DNA from: Plantago ovata
Taxonomy: Eukaryota; Streptophyta; Magnoliopsida; Lamiales; Plantaginaceae
Direction: 5' to 3'
Length of the DNA stretch: 64,000 nucleotides
NCBI GenBank assembly: GCA_028274465.1
Contig: CM051456.1
Coordinates: 66,078,753 to 66,142,752, forward strand
The position numbers and the translations under genes are program-made. A model generated the notes under the pieces. It had not been told where the DNA came from. It saw only the letters and a program-made list of their open reading frames with translations, and ran no database searches. Of this stretch, positions 34,009 through 45,885 are shown in pieces. Within the stretch, counting starts at the first letter, position 1, and every line of letters starts with the position of its first letter.

Positions 34009-34547
34009 CTCCTGCTCGGACCGGCATCGTCAATATTGGTGGGGGGCTGACAAACTTCGTCATCGGACAAAAGGGTTACCACTCTCTTATAATAGCCCTG
34101 AGGCATGTACATCACGGGGCTTGAACTTCTGACTCTTCCAGAAGAAGATTTCCCTCGATTTGAAGAATCTCAGGATTTTCGAGAATGACTGCGTCCTCCT
34201 CAATGGTACCAACCCAGGGCTCTAAAAGGTCAGTCCGACAAACAACCCGGTAATTGTGCCCGAGAACCCCAGCAACGACATTCATCATCTCGGGCGGAAC
34301 ATTTTGCCCGGCGCCCTCCTCGACCACGTCGTTTATAAAAGGGTCATTGAGATCGTACTCTTTCCTAGGTCCCCGCCCCCATGCGACCAACTGATCCTCA
34401 GGCGGCGTACTCGCTGCCTCTTCTTCCTCCTCGGGCACCTCAACCACGGGTAGCTCGTCGTCTAGAAAGCTTGCGGACAATGAGCTACTATTGTCTGCGT
34501 ACCCACGTCCCTCGGACATGTTCTCGCTATCGCTCCTCTTGGACATC

Positions 34548-34817
34548 CTACACAAAGGAAGAGGAAAAGTATCAATCAACGTCGGTTATGTAAAGTCTGA
34601 GAGGTCCATGTCTCATAATTGAGATGCGCGACGACAATAAAGCGAGTAAAAAGACAAGGAAGCTATCCGACTACCACATAGGGAGGAGAGGGGGCGCCGA
34701 GAATATTAAAGGGAAGCGACTATGAAAGAAAGCATATTGGAGCGAGGACTAGTACTGGAAACATAGCGACAACACATAAAGAGCGGAAATAAAGAAAAAG
34801 GAGGTAGTTGAACTTAC
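34548..34817 (-). other. 5' UTR intron of the antisense gene of F
   Basis: Donor AATCAA|GTAAGT on the minus strand at 34,817 and acceptor TTTGTGTAG at 34,548, one base before the ATG at 34,546. 270 bp. The upstream exon extends to at least 34,900. TTATAATTAGGG near 34,950 could be its TATA box. Confidence 0.6.
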
Positions 34818-34959
34818 TTGATTCAACGAGGTAAAGAACGACTTGCTCGACTACGTCTGCTCCTCGTTCCTTGCAAATTGCTACCCGGACAGTTCAAACT
34901 GCTCTGAGGGAATTTGGGCGAAAATGTTGCAAATGATTCTATGTAACCCTAATTATAAG

Positions 34960-35519
34960 AGGGTAGTACGGGAAGGCAAACCGTCGCATACGTGTCGAGT
35001 AATCGTAGCCGCATGCACGAAGAGGTGGACGCCCTAGATTGATCCACGTCATGAAAAGACAGTTTTACCCTTGGAGCGTCGCGACTTAAGGTAAGACTGT
35101 CCGGCGCGCGCACGAGTTAGGAGTCGCCCTACCAGGCAGGCTCCTCGACAAAAAAAAAAAAAAAAAAAAAAAAAAAAACAGAGGGAGAATTAAAAAACTT
35201 GAGGACTTTGGAACGTCTCCAAACACATGCTCCTCGGACGAACGGATTACTCTTCGACCCTATGAAGTTACGTGAACTTACCCGGATCTGATCTCTCTCA
35301 TACAAATACCCTTTTCTCGTGGTCCAAGCACCATATACTCGGAACCATAAAAAGGGGGAGGGGGGAGGGAGAGATAGGAGGTGGGAAAGGACATGAAAAC
35401 ATTAACGGTCGCAAGGAAAAAGTTTTTCCACCTATACATCGGACCATACTTCAAAATTGAACGGAAGTCCGACTTGAACTTAAGAGTTCCACAACTATCT
35501 TCTACTAAGATACTTGAAA
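34960..35519 (+). other. Non-coding region before the PPT of F, with poly(A) run
   Basis: No gene seen. A run of about 27 A at 35,153-35,179 and a GGGGGAGGGG tract near 35,346 are the only notable features. Confidence 0.6.
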
Positions 35520-35531
35520 ACTAGGGGACAT
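35520..35531 (+). other. Polypurine tract (element F)
   Basis: ACTAGGGGACATA directly before the LTR start TGTTGGTGTCAGAATATGTC. This fixes the orientation of F as plus, making the gene at 31,343-34,547 antisense. Confidence 0.75.
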
Positions 35532-35837
35532 ATGTTGGTGTCAGAATATGTCCAACCCCCAAGGGCGCCTAAGAGCGTACTAGGGCGTCATGGGCTGACC
35601 ATGATAGAAGGGTCCGATTACCCATCACCATGGTCTGACCATACAAGAGACTAAGCAAAATAGCCTAACTCCTTATGTTCGACCTAGAAGTACAATTTTC
35701 CTACTAGCCATTGAGCTGCCCTACTAGCATGGTGACGCCCTACTAGCAGGACAATGCCCTAGTAGTCACCAGCTAGGAGAAAGGCAAGCTAGGCAAAGAG
35801 CTTCGCGGACATCATCACAACGTCCGGCTACATAGGG
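35532..35837 (+). repeat. 3' LTR start of Tat element F, truncated
   Basis: It begins TGTTGGTGTCAGAATATGTC, a usual start for Tat-type LTRs. It is interrupted at 35,838 by the LTR-like sequence G. No clear continuation was found after G. Confidence 0.65.
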
Positions 35838-38628
35838 TGTAACATCCCGTTTTTTTTATTTAATTAATTAATTATCGAGTAATTCAATTATTTGATGATT
35901 TAATTAATTATTTCTTTCCGCGTTATCAAATTCGAATTTGAAAGTCGTTGGGTTCGCGAATCCGTCATTGGGCTATCAAAATCTGAATTATAAACCTCTC
36001 CTTGACCCAATTTCAAGTAGTTGTTGCTGGCCCAATGTAGTCTCGGCCCAAATTGTTTCACTCAAGCCCAATCTTCTTGGTCAAACCCTAAACCTAAACC
36101 TAAAACCCATTTCATTTTTCATCTTCTTCTTCCCCTCATTCTCTCCAAAACGCAGCCACTACCCCCTACACCGTAACCATCATCATCATTTTCCATCATC
36201 TTCATCATCAACAATCATCATCCTTTTGCTGCAGCCCTTCCGATTCCATCCTCACCATCATAAGACATCATCATCATCAACCGGAGCTTTGCTCCGTCAC
36301 GTCGCGCCGCCGGTTCTGCCCGTACCTTGCTCTAATTCAACCGTACTGCTCCGTCCCGATCTGTTCGTGCTCTAACCGGTTCGTAGTTCTGCTCAGTTCT
36401 TCTCGTCGACCTTCTCCGCCGAGAAGCAGTTGCCGCCGCACAGCTCTACTCCGTTCCCGTCCGTCCAAGCTCTGCCCTGCTCTGTTTCAGTCCGCCCAGT
36501 CTGTTCGGTTCCATTCCCGCTCTGTCCGTGTCGATCTGTTTCCGCTCCACTCCGATTCGTTCGTCTCCGGCCCGTATCTGTCCGTATCGTTCGTCTTCTC
36601 TGTTTCATTTCAGTTCTGGTAAGTGGTCTCGCCTCCGTTTTGCTTGTTCCAGATTCAAATCTCGAATGAATCTTGAATCTAATCCTTTCGTTTCATTTAC
36701 CTTGCAATTCGATTCTAGCTTGAATCCAGTCCGAAGGTATACTCCCAGTTTTCCATTATTTCTTTTTCCGTTTTTGTTCCTTTTGACAGTTTTGCCTCTG
36801 TACGATCTGGCCTTGTTTAATCAAACCCGCTGAACCTAAATTCGAACTTGGATTAGAACTGGAACGTTTATTCTGGTTGTTTTTGGATTGAGCTTGACTT
36901 GTTTGACCAATCGAACTTTGCTTGACTCTGACTTTGCACTTCTCTACCGAATTCGAACTTAAGACTGAAAATTGAACTGTTTGGGTTTCGTTGGACTGAT
37001 TTGATAGATTATAGTTCTGTTGGGGTCATTTTGGGATTTTTATGAACTAGGAGGACTTTACTGAAAACCTTGGTATTTTGTGGACTGTTGTGTGTGTTTA
37101 AAAAAGTAGAAGGACTTTTCTGCAAATATTATTCTGAGGGTAAATTGGTAATTGCATGTGGTTTGGACTAAACTGTTAAATCGAGTTTGCCTTCGAGGAC
37201 TGTTCTGATATTTTTGAAAGCTTGAAACTGTTTCGCAATTTACTACTAAGGGTATTGTGGTAATTTCAGGAACTAAGGGTAAAATAGTATTTTTGTGTTT
37301 TCCTGAAAACTGTGGGTTGTTTGGTCGTTTTCGAATGCGTAAGATCATTTTGGTAACTTTGAACTAAAGGGGTATTTTGGTCATTTCGTATTTGTAAAGG
37401 GTACTTTTGTAATTTTGTGAAAACCGTTCAAACCTTCTCAACTTTCTACAACTACGAGAACTGAAATGTTTTTCCTAAAATTACTTAATACTAATTTACA
37501 TTTGGTTACTTCCGAAAATTAACTTGGTTACTTTATGTCTTGTCTTGAAGTTCAGCAATTGTTTGTCTCGCTAGCTTAGTTGGTTTAGTATTAACCGACT
37601 AACCTTGGGGTCCCAAGCTCGAACCCCACCTTTGCCACTTTCCCTCCGACCATTTAACTCTTACTGTTTTGACTTTCGTTTCGACTTCTAGTTAGTAACC
37701 AGTCATTCTCTGTTTAGGTGCTCTGTTCGTTAGCCCGTACTTCGTTGTACTTTCTGTGGTTCTTGCTTCCAAGGTTTAAGGTGAGTGTTCACCCCAAAGT
37801 TTGTCTGTTTTTAAAACCTGGAAGGCAATGTGATATGCATGTTTATATACATATGTGTATTGTATTCTGTATGCTACTGCTTTAAAAGTAAATATTCCCT
37901 ATGCTTGACCATTTTACTTTATTATGTACGGTGTTGTTCTGTTTGTACTGACTCTTCTGCAGGACTGTAACTCGTTTATCCGAGCACCTTATCTGTTATT
38001 GTTTCTGTCTGTTCTGTCTGTTTCTGTGTGGCCGGTCGATTAGGTTGTAACTAGGTAGACTTGGGTAGTGTGGACTATCGGGTTTATTTGGTTATTGCCT
38101 AGTCTATTCCCTTTTAGACGCGTGGCAGAAGTCGCTGAGGTATATTAGGGTCGTAGGTTCTGTTTCTGTCTAGAGTTGTACCCTCTGGAAGGAGCTATAA
38201 GGTCATTCTAGGAGTAGGAGTAACAAGGCGGGCTGCACCAACGGACTTCACCTTATCTGTTTATGTCTGTCTCTGCTATGTTATCTGTTTCTGTTACTGC
38301 TTTGCTTGCTACAAATGTTTGTTTCCAAAACCGTTTACTTTTCTGTCTATTAAACTTAGAACCTCACTGAGATCCTTTATCTCACACTCTTTCTGTTTTC
38401 AAAATTCCTTCCTTGTAGATTTTGTTGAAGAAGATCAAGTCTAGGCATCCAGCGACTGAGAGTTGGGTTTGGGAGATCGTGGGATTTTATTTGCTAGAAA
38501 TAAGAAGAAAAACTCTTTCATTTTCACTGTCTATTCTTTTTAAAATTGACACCGAGTTTAGTTACCGTTATCACCGTTCTACTTTAAATTTGTAAGCTCA
38601 TTTGAGCGTCAAAACCCGCTCCTTGACA
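35838..38628 (+). repeat. Probable lone LTR, G (2.8 kb)
   Basis: It starts TGTAACATCCCG and ends CCCGCTCCTTGACA, i.e. TG..CA, in a style seen in long chromovirus (Del/Tekay) LTRs. It contains CT-rich and ATC-rich leader-like stretches (36,110-36,620) but no gag or pol. The flanks TAGGG and TTTAT do not match, so no TSD supports the ends. It could also be part of a larger LTR. No primer site follows the right end. Confidence 0.45.
37567..37640 (+). repeat. tRNA-like segment inside G
   Basis: GCTAGCTTAGTTGGTTTAGT resembles a tRNA box A and AAGCTCGAACCCC a box B, about 35 bases apart. The arms do not fold into a proper tRNA and there is no poly(A) tail or TSD, so this is a relic of a tRNA gene or SINE head at best. 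Confidence 0.35.
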
Positions 38629-39439
38629 TTTATTGAAGATCATTATTTTTGAATTTGAAAATATTACTTTTATTTCAAGACACAATTTGAAGACAAAAGA
38701 GAAGGAGCAAGAGCAAGAGACTAAAGAATTCTCTCAAGATCAAGTTTAGAGATTCAAGAGAAAATTCAAGAAGTTCATCGTAGAGATTGAAGAAATCAAG
38801 CGTTTGGTCCAAGAAGAAGCCGCGACGCACTTGGGGAAACGTTATTGAGAAGATCAAGCTCTACAAAAGAAGATCAAATCCCAAGAAATTGAAGAAGTTC
38901 TTGAAGTTCTTCATCAAATTCAAGTCAAAAACAACGTTTGATTCAAGAATAAGCTCAAGGGCCCTTGAAGAAACGTTACGGGAAAATCAAAATCTATAAA
39001 GGAAGATCAAAGCCCAAAATCTTGAAGAAGCTCTAGCAAAGTCCTTGAAATTCTTCATCAAGTTCAAATCAAAACCACTGTTTGATTCAAGAATAGGGTC
39101 GAAAACTTTTGAAGAAACGTTTGTGAAGATCGTGATTCCTCTAAAGAAGATCGAGATTCATATATCCACTCGAACTCAAGGAAAATACTATAACGTTCTT
39201 CGCAAAACTCATAGATCATTCAAGAAGTTCGTCGTCATTCAACATAAAAGCCATCAAGTTCGAAGATTTGATTCAAGATAAAGCCGTGAAGCTCTCAAAT
39301 TGACGTTTTCCGAAATTGAAGACTTTGAAGATTTAGGTTCGCCACTTTGAAAGCTAGAATCAGAGGATTAGATAGAGATTGTACTCCAAATTCATTCAAG
39401 AATAAATAAAATTCAATTTGTGCAACTTTATTTGCTACA
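38629..39439 (+). repeat. 5' LTR 3' part of Ogre/Tat element H
   Basis: An AAGATCAAG/TTCAAGAAG-rich low-complexity stretch ending TTTATTTGCTACA, directly before a primer site. The start of the LTR is not visible because it meets G at 38,628. No genes. Confidence 0.6.
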
Positions 39440-39445
39440 GATTTT

Positions 39446-39464
39446 TGGCACACCCGGTGGGACC
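39446..39464 (+). other. Primer binding site of element H
   Basis: TGGCACACCCGGTGGGACC, six bases after the LTR end. Similar strings follow LTRs of many Tat/Ogre elements; I cannot assign the tRNA with certainty. Confidence 0.65.
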
Positions 39465-39509
39465 TCTCTACCTGTCATCTCTAGTCATTCTCAATGTTGA
39501 ACGATCTAA

Positions 39510-41160
39510 ATGGTGAATCGAAAAGGATCCAAGGCCGCTACTTCACATGCATCTGATGATAGGAACTCGAAAGCCGATGACAATTTGGCTCCGCATCTAC
39601 ATGCCCTTGAAGCCGTTTTAAAGGCACTTGGTACAAGTACCAATGGAAAGGATGGGGATGAAGCTTTCGTGAGCAGCGGATCTCGAGACGGTTCTCCACG
39701 TAAGAAGGATACTGCTTTAGCATCTACTAGTATGCTGGAAGACCGAATGATAGCCCTAACAAAGGCCATGAACAACCTCATGAAGCACGCTGAATACCAA
39801 GATTCGAAAATTGCTATGCTCATGGAGCGAGCGTCCAAGATTGAAAGTCTTTTAAGGAAGGAACGGCCGAAACTAGCAAGGCTGGGGAAAAACGTCATGA
39901 ATGGTTCGAAGACCAAGATGCGTCATACAAACAGCAACCAAAAACACAAATGAAATCCACCTTCGAAGAGGTGCCACTTTCTGCTGACGGTATGATCCCA
40001 GCTGATCGACTGAAAGAATTCATCATGGAAACTCTGAATGAGAGTCTAGATCGGAAGTCAAAATCTTCCTTCACGTACATCAAGCCGTATACACGGAGGA
40101 TCGACAACTTGAGGATGCCAGCTGGATATCAACCACCCAAGTTTCAACAGTTCGATGGCAAAGGAATTCCAAAGCAACACATCGCACACTTTGTTGATAC
40201 ATGCAATAATGCTAGAACTTACGGTGACCATCTTGTGAATCAATTTGTTCGCTCACTCAATGACAATGCATTTGACTGGTATACTGATCTGGAGCCCGGA
40301 TCCATCGACACTTGGGATCAACTAGAACAAGAATTCCTTAACCGCTTCTATAGCACGAGAAGAACTGTTATCATGATCGAGCTAACAAACACCCGCCAAT
40401 GGAAAGAAGAAGCAGTCATAGACTACATCAACCGTTGAAAAAATTTGAGTCTCAACTGCAAAGACAAATTGTCTGAATCATCAGCAATTGAGATGTGTAT
40501 CCAAGGAATTCATTGGGGACTCCGATATATTGTTCAAGGGATTCAGCCACGATCATTTGAAGATCTTGCTACTCGAGCACATGACATGGAATTAAGTATG
40601 GTTGCAAGCGGGGTCGACGGCCCTCCCATGCAAGAATCTCGCAAAATCGATACCAAGAAAGGGGGAAAGCCTCCATACAAGACTAAGGAAGTGATGGCTA
40701 CGAATGTTGCAAAGATCAAAATACCGAGGGTGTCAAAGGGCAAAGAAAGGGTGAATTATGCACCAAAAGACAGCGCCCCGCAAAAGGATGAGCAGAGAAA
40801 ATCGACTCTTAAAGAAATGATGGCAAAGCAATATCCATTCCTCGACTCTGATGTCCCCGACATATTTGATGAATTACTTAGGAACAACTTGATTGAGTTG
40901 CCTGAGATGAAGAGACCGGAAGAGGAAGGTCGCTCTGACGACCCTAAGTATTGCAAGTATCATCGTCTTATAAGTCACCCAATACAAGATTGCTTTGTCT
41001 TTAAGGAAAAGGTGATGAAGCTAGCTCGAGAAGGGAAGATTTCTCTTGAGGATGAAAGTGCAAATGTCAACACCATCTCATCAACTGAGGACCATGCGAA
41101 TAGAGCAAGTAGCGAAACCTCATTGGAAGAGCCTTCGAGCAAGACATGTTCTAATACCAA
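39510..41160 (+). pseudogene. gag of Ogre/Tat element H
   Basis: Frame pieces 39,510-39,953, 39,950-40,438 and 40,445-41,160. The core reads MPAGYQPPKFQQFDGKGIPK, HIAHFVDTCNN, NDNAFDWYTDLEPGSIDTWD and QLEQEFLNRFYSTRRT, the order expected for Tat/Ogre gag. The zinc-type motif YCKYHRLISHPIQDC follows at about 40,950-40,990. A stop at 40,436-40,438 (INR-stop-KNLSLNCKD) is best explained as TGG to TGA, and a small shift near 39,950 breaks the N-terminus. It would form particles for an element whose enzymes follow in order. Confidence 0.88.
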
Positions 41161-42633
41161 AGAGACGAAGCCTACTGATTGTATGACTATCTTCTTTAGT
41201 GATGAGGATCTCCTACTGGGGTCTAAGCCTCACAATAGACCATTGTTTGTGTCCGGCTATACCCACGAGCACAAGGTAAAACGGATACTCGTTGATGGAG
41301 GCCTGCGGTCAACATTCTACCCCTGCGTACTCTAAGGGAAATAGGAATACCAATAGAAGACTTATCAAGCAGTCGACTGATGATTCAAGGCTTCAATCAA
41401 GGGGGAAAAGAGCAATGGGCATCATACGATTAGCACTGATGATCGATGACATGACGTCGACAACACTTTTCCATGTTATTTTTGCCAAGACTTCCTACAA
41501 CATGTTGTTGGGAAGACCATGGATACATGAAAACGGTGTGGTTCCCTCAACACTACATCAATGTTTCCAATATTGCCAAATGGAGTGTCAAAGAAAGTGC
41601 TCGTAGATGACAAACCATTCACAGAGGTTGAGTCATATTTCGCGGATGCCAAGTATTACATGGAACGCAAGAAAGGAGAAAGTGAAGGGCCAAGTTTGTT
41701 CAGCGAAGAGCCAAATGACCAATCAAGCAAGACGAAAGAAAAAGAGCCTTCTTCTTCAAGACGTCCTGATGGAGTGTCGCGTATAAAGAATGACGGGCTA
41801 AAAGGCCTTACTCTACCTTTGACAAAACTTAGTGTCAACGGTTCGATCCAAACACCTCTTAGTGGGTTCGTTCGCCCGATCCAAGGAGGATTGGCGGAAC
41901 ACGAGATTTCATCGCATGAAGTGAAAGATCACTTTGGACCAAACACTTTTAAGCTCCTAATGAGGGCTGGATATGACCCTAAGAATGGTTCTCCTCTAAG
42001 AGAGAATTCATCAGGACTTGGTAGGAAAAACTCTAAAAGTGGAAAAACTCGAGTAGGTCTTGGGTTTCCTCAGCCAAAGCCTGTCCGTATTCCTATAAAT
42101 CGAGCCACTAGCAATTATACAGGTGAAGATGACCCTGCCCGTGATAATGACAATTTGCGAAGCAAGTCTGTCTTCGATAGATTGGGACCAGTCAAGAAAA
42201 CCGTGCATCAGAGACTAGGACCAATCAAAGAACCAACTCACCAAGAATTGGGATCAACAAAGAAATCTATTCACCAAAGGCTGGGGAGAGTTAGAAAATC
42301 TGTTCATCAAAGGTTAGGACCTGTGAAAACAGAAGTCATGAAAGAAGCTAGCAAGTCCTACGCCCCTGAAAGATTACGAGCCTGATTCCATCTCGTATGT
42401 TGCGCGTCGAAGACTTCGAGCTATCTTATGGAGAAACTATCAAAGCCAAAAAGGTGACAGTTGTCCACACAAAAGTCCAAAACAAATCGAACACGACAAT
42501 GAGAGTGTGGGATCATCATACCACATCACCTCCAAAGATTGCGATGTCATTGAAGAAGAAGATGCTGAAATGGCACCACCTGAGTTTGAGGAAGGAGTAA
42601 AGTCCACTGTTGACGAATTAAAAGAAGTCAATC
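41161..42633 (+). pseudogene. Protease and linker of element H
   Basis: RILVDGG at about 41,280 is the retropepsin catalytic motif (D-G-G in Tat/Ogre elements). A frame change at about 41,300 follows, and the domain continues in another frame with MGIIRLALMIDDMTSTTLFH and the closing NMLLGRPWIHENGVVPSTLH. The linker 41,561-42,385 carries 13-14-residue repeats of the form RLGPVKKxVHQ, five times in a row. A further frame leads to the RT start. Inactive through frameshifts. Confidence 0.82.
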
Positions 42634-44089
42634 TAGGCGATTCTGACGATTACAGGACCATTTACATAAGCGCATTGCTAAGTGAAGATGAAGAGGTAGC
42701 ATATGTTACCTTGCTAAAGGATTCCGTAGATGTATTCGCTTGGACCTACAAGGAAATGCCTGGGCTTAACCCCAAGATAGTCGTGCACCAACTTTCGGTG
42801 AAAAGTGGACTCGTCCCGTGAAACAAGCTCAACGACGATTTCGTCCAGTGTTGATCCCATCGATTGTAGGAGAAATTAATAAGCTCATCGGGGAAGGTTT
42901 CATTCGTGAAGTGAAGTATCCTACTTGGATTTCTAGCGTGATGCCTGTGAAAAAGAAAAATGGGCAAATTCGAGTTTGCATGGATTTTTGAGATTTAAAT
43001 ATGGCGTGTCCCAAGGATGACTTTTCGTTGCCCATACCAGAACTCATAATCGATGCCACTACCGGACATGAAGCATTATCCTTTATGGATGGATCCTCAG
43101 GATATAATCAAATCTGAATGGCCCCAAAAGATGAAGAGTTAACAACCTTTCGCTCACCAAAAGGGATATACTGCTATAAGGTAATGCCGTTTGGTCTAAA
43201 GAACGCCGGTGCCACTTATCAACGGGCAATGCAAAAGATATTTGATGATATGCTTCATAAAAATGTCGAGTGCTACGTGGATGACTTGGTGGTAAAATCA
43301 AAGAAGCGAGAAGATCACCTGCAAGATTTGAAAGAAGTCTTCGAACAATTGTGAAGATACCAACTAAGGATGAATCCTTTGAAGTGTGCATTTGGTGTGA
43401 ACTCCGGAAAATTTCTAGGCTTTATTGTTCGACAGCGAGGAATTGAAATCGAACAAGCGAAGATTGATGCAATCATGAAAATGCCTGAGTCGAGGAATAT
43501 TCACGAGCTTAAGAGCTTGCAAGGAAAGATAGCGTATCTTCGGAGATTCATATCCAACCTTGCAGGAAGATGCCAACCGTTTAGCCGTCTCATGAAGAAA
43601 GATGTCCCATTTGAATGGGATGAAGCATGCAAAAAGGCGTTTGAATGCCTTAAATCATATCTTATGAAGCCTCCAGTGTTAGAAGCTCCTGTACGGGGTC
43701 GCCCCCTGATTCTATACATCGCTGCACAAGAACGCTCCGTAGGAGCATTACTGGCACAAGAAAATGACATGGGGAAAGAAAATGCTCTCTACTACTTAAG
43801 TAGAATGATGACGCCAAATGAATTGAAATATTCCCCCATTGAAAAGCTATGCCTAGCTCTCATCTTTGTCATCCAGAAATTGAAGCACTATTTCCAAGCG
43901 CATACAATTCACCTCGTTTCAAGAGCCAATCCACTAAAGTATGTAATGTCAAAGCCGGTACTTTCTGATAGACTTGCTAAATGGTATCTACAGCTTCAGC
44001 AATTTGAGATCATATACGTACCACAGAAGGCTGTGAAAGGACAAGTCTTGGAAGATTTCCTCGTTGACCAACCGATTCCTACTGAATGA
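42634..44089 (+). pseudogene. Reverse transcriptase and RNase H of element H
   Basis: RT motifs in order: VFAWTYKEMPGLNPKIVVH, GFIREVKYPTWISSVMPVKK, RVCMDF-stop-DLNMACPKDD, SFMDGSSGYNQI, YKVMPFGLKNAGATYQRAMQ, NVECYVDDLVVKSKKR (the YVDD active site), then CAFGVNSGKFLGFIV. RNase H follows: LILYIAAQERSVGALLAQEN and ALYYLSRMMTPNELKYSPIE. Stops at 42,989-42,991, 43,115-43,117 and 43,352-43,354 each fall where R (CGA) is expected. A further shift near 42,820 is present. The family assignment is certain; the copy is dead. Confidence 0.92.
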
Positions 44090-44667
44090 GAGTTGGCGGA
44101 TGACCTGCCCGAAAGACGTGATGCTAGTTGAAGTTACTCCTCCTTGGAAAGTTACTTTGATGGAGCCTCACATAAAAATGGAGCAGGAGCTGGGATTGTT
44201 TTCCTCCTACCTGAAGGGGAAGTTTTACCCTACTCGTTTACTCTGACCGGGAATTGCTCAAATAATGTTGCGGAATATCAAGCACTGATTTTGGGGTTAG
44301 AGATGGATATTGAGGTGAAACAATTCAACATCAAAATTTACGGGGACTCCAAGCTAGTCCTCAAATAAGTGTTAGGAGAGTATGATGTCAAGAAGCCTGA
44401 ATTACTCTCATATGTGTTAAGTACGCAAGAAAGTTGATTGGATGGCTAGGAGAAGTATCAATTGAACATATCCCACGAGGGGAGAATGGGCGAGCTGACG
44501 CTTTAGCCAAACTTGCCTCTACTCTCATTACACCCGATGGAAAGATTGACGTGCCGGTTTGCCAAAACTGGGTCACTCCTCCTATCTTCGATGGTGATAA
44601 AGGGGCGGATGAAAATCATGTCTTGGAAGTTTACGAGATTGAAAAGGAAGACTGGGGGTAACCCCTT
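44090..44667 (+). pseudogene. Second (archaeal-type) RNase H of element H
   Basis: SYFDGASHKNGAGAGIVFL, SNNVAEYQALILGLEM and IKIYGDSKLVLK carry the D, E and D residues of a type I RNase H distinct from the first. GENGRADALAKLAS closes it. A dual RNase H is diagnostic of the Tat lineage (Ogre, Retand, Grande). A stop at 44,366-44,368 looks like CAA to TAA, and there are frame changes at 44,140 and 44,430. Confidence 0.9.
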
Positions 44668-45885
44668 GTGGATTACTTGAAACACGGAAAGTTGCCACAT
44701 GAGTTACGTCGAAGAACAGAAATTAGACGCCGTGTAGCTCGCTTCATATATTACAATGACACACTCTACAGACGTTCTTTCAATGAGGTCTTCTTGTGGT
44801 GTTTAGGTGACGAGGAGGCGATGCAAGCAATGGAAGAATCACACTCAGGAGTATGCGGTGCCCACCAGTCAGGCCCGAAGTTGCAGTTCCGAATCAAAAG
44901 GATGGGCTACTATTGGCCTACCATGGTCCGAGATTGCATGGAATATGCGCAACGATGTCAACCCTGCCAATTCCATGCCAACTTCATCCACCAGTCGCCC
45001 GAACCTTTGCATCCGACGATCGCCTCATGGCCCTTCGATGCATGAGGATTAGGCATAGTTGGACCAATGACCAAATCTTCTAGCGGCCATTTGTACGTAC
45101 ATCTTGGCAGCAACAGATTACTTCTCTAAGTGGGCTGAAGTAGTGCCTCTAAAGGAAGTGAAGAAGGAGAATGTCGCTGAGTTTATCCGCTCCAACATCA
45201 TCTATAGGTATGGAATCCCTCGCTACATAATCACAAACAATAGGAAGGCATTTCGCAATGGAGTAATCGATAGGTTGTGCGAAAAGTTTGAATTCAAGCA
45301 AAGAAAGTCTTCAATGTACTATGCTGCAGCAAACGGTCTCGCAAAAGCGTTCAACAAAACTCTTTGCAATTTGTTGAAGAAAGTGGTGGCAAAGTCGAAG
45401 AGGGATTGGCATGAAAGAGTTGGAGAAGCTTTGTGGGCTTCTAGAACGACACATCATACCCCCACTCAATCCACCCCTTATGCGTTAGTGTATGGGGTAG
45501 AAGCCGTCCTTCCACTTGAGCAACAAATTCCTTCACTAAGGATTGCAATCCAAGAAGGGCTCACTGAGGAGGAAAACACTCGCTTGCGATTGGAGGAGTT
45601 GGAATCACTGGACGAGAAGAGAATGGAAGCTCAACAAAAACTCGAATGCTACCAAGCTCGCATTTCGAGAGCATTCAACAAAAGGGTCCGTTTGGAGATT
45701 TTGTACTCGCAGTAAGAAGGCCAATCATCACGAGCCATAAAACTAGGAATAAATTCACATCGAAGTGGGATGGGTCGTATGTCATCAAAGAAGCCTACAC
45801 CAACGGTGCATACAAACTTGTCGCTGAGTATGGATTGAGAACCGGTCGCATCAATGGAAAATTCTTGAAGCGATACTACCCTTAA
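44668..45885 (+). pseudogene. Integrase of element H, catalytic residues altered
   Basis: The zinc finger (HSGVCGAHQ..CMEYAQRCQPC) is at 44,840-44,970. The core reads ATDYFSKWAEVVPL with the first D, then IITNNRKAF where the family has TDNG, and AAANGLAKAFNKTL where the family has GLAEAFN. So the second D is N and the catalytic E is K, both explained by G to A changes. A frame shift near 45,050 splits zinc finger and core, and another at about 45,710 splits off the C-terminal SKWDGSYVIKEAYTNGAYKL (chromatin-proximal end of INT). The polyprotein ends GKFLKRYYP at 45,885. Confidence 0.9.

Larger units (their letters stand above)
31343..34547 (-). pseudogene. Spliced antisense gene of Tat element F (PF04195-like)
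   Basis: Read on the minus strand. The start at 34,546 (MSKRSDSENMSEGRGY) follows an acceptor TTTGTGTAG at 34,548. Exon pieces: 34,546-34,112 (acidic), about 33,906-32,881, 32,720 onward, and 31,993-31,343. The second carries the 'putative gypsy type transposon' domain PF04195: LRxIYSLPESKIEILLP, LERGWWLPFCDAFRDLFNDL and GLAPAQIIPSSLGTLVCYG, then KKFFRGTWKDR. A stop at 33,526-33,528 inside the domain looks like CGA to TGA. The tail is charged and helical. Antisense ORFs between pol and the 3' LTR are known in Tat-lineage elements (Grande, Retand, Ogre relatives). Role unknown. Confidence 0.75.

Noticed and set aside
36393..36669. Arginine/threonine-rich minus frame and proline/serine-rich plus frames in G
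   Set aside because: Low-complexity CT-rich leader-like sequence of an LTR; no domain and both strands open.
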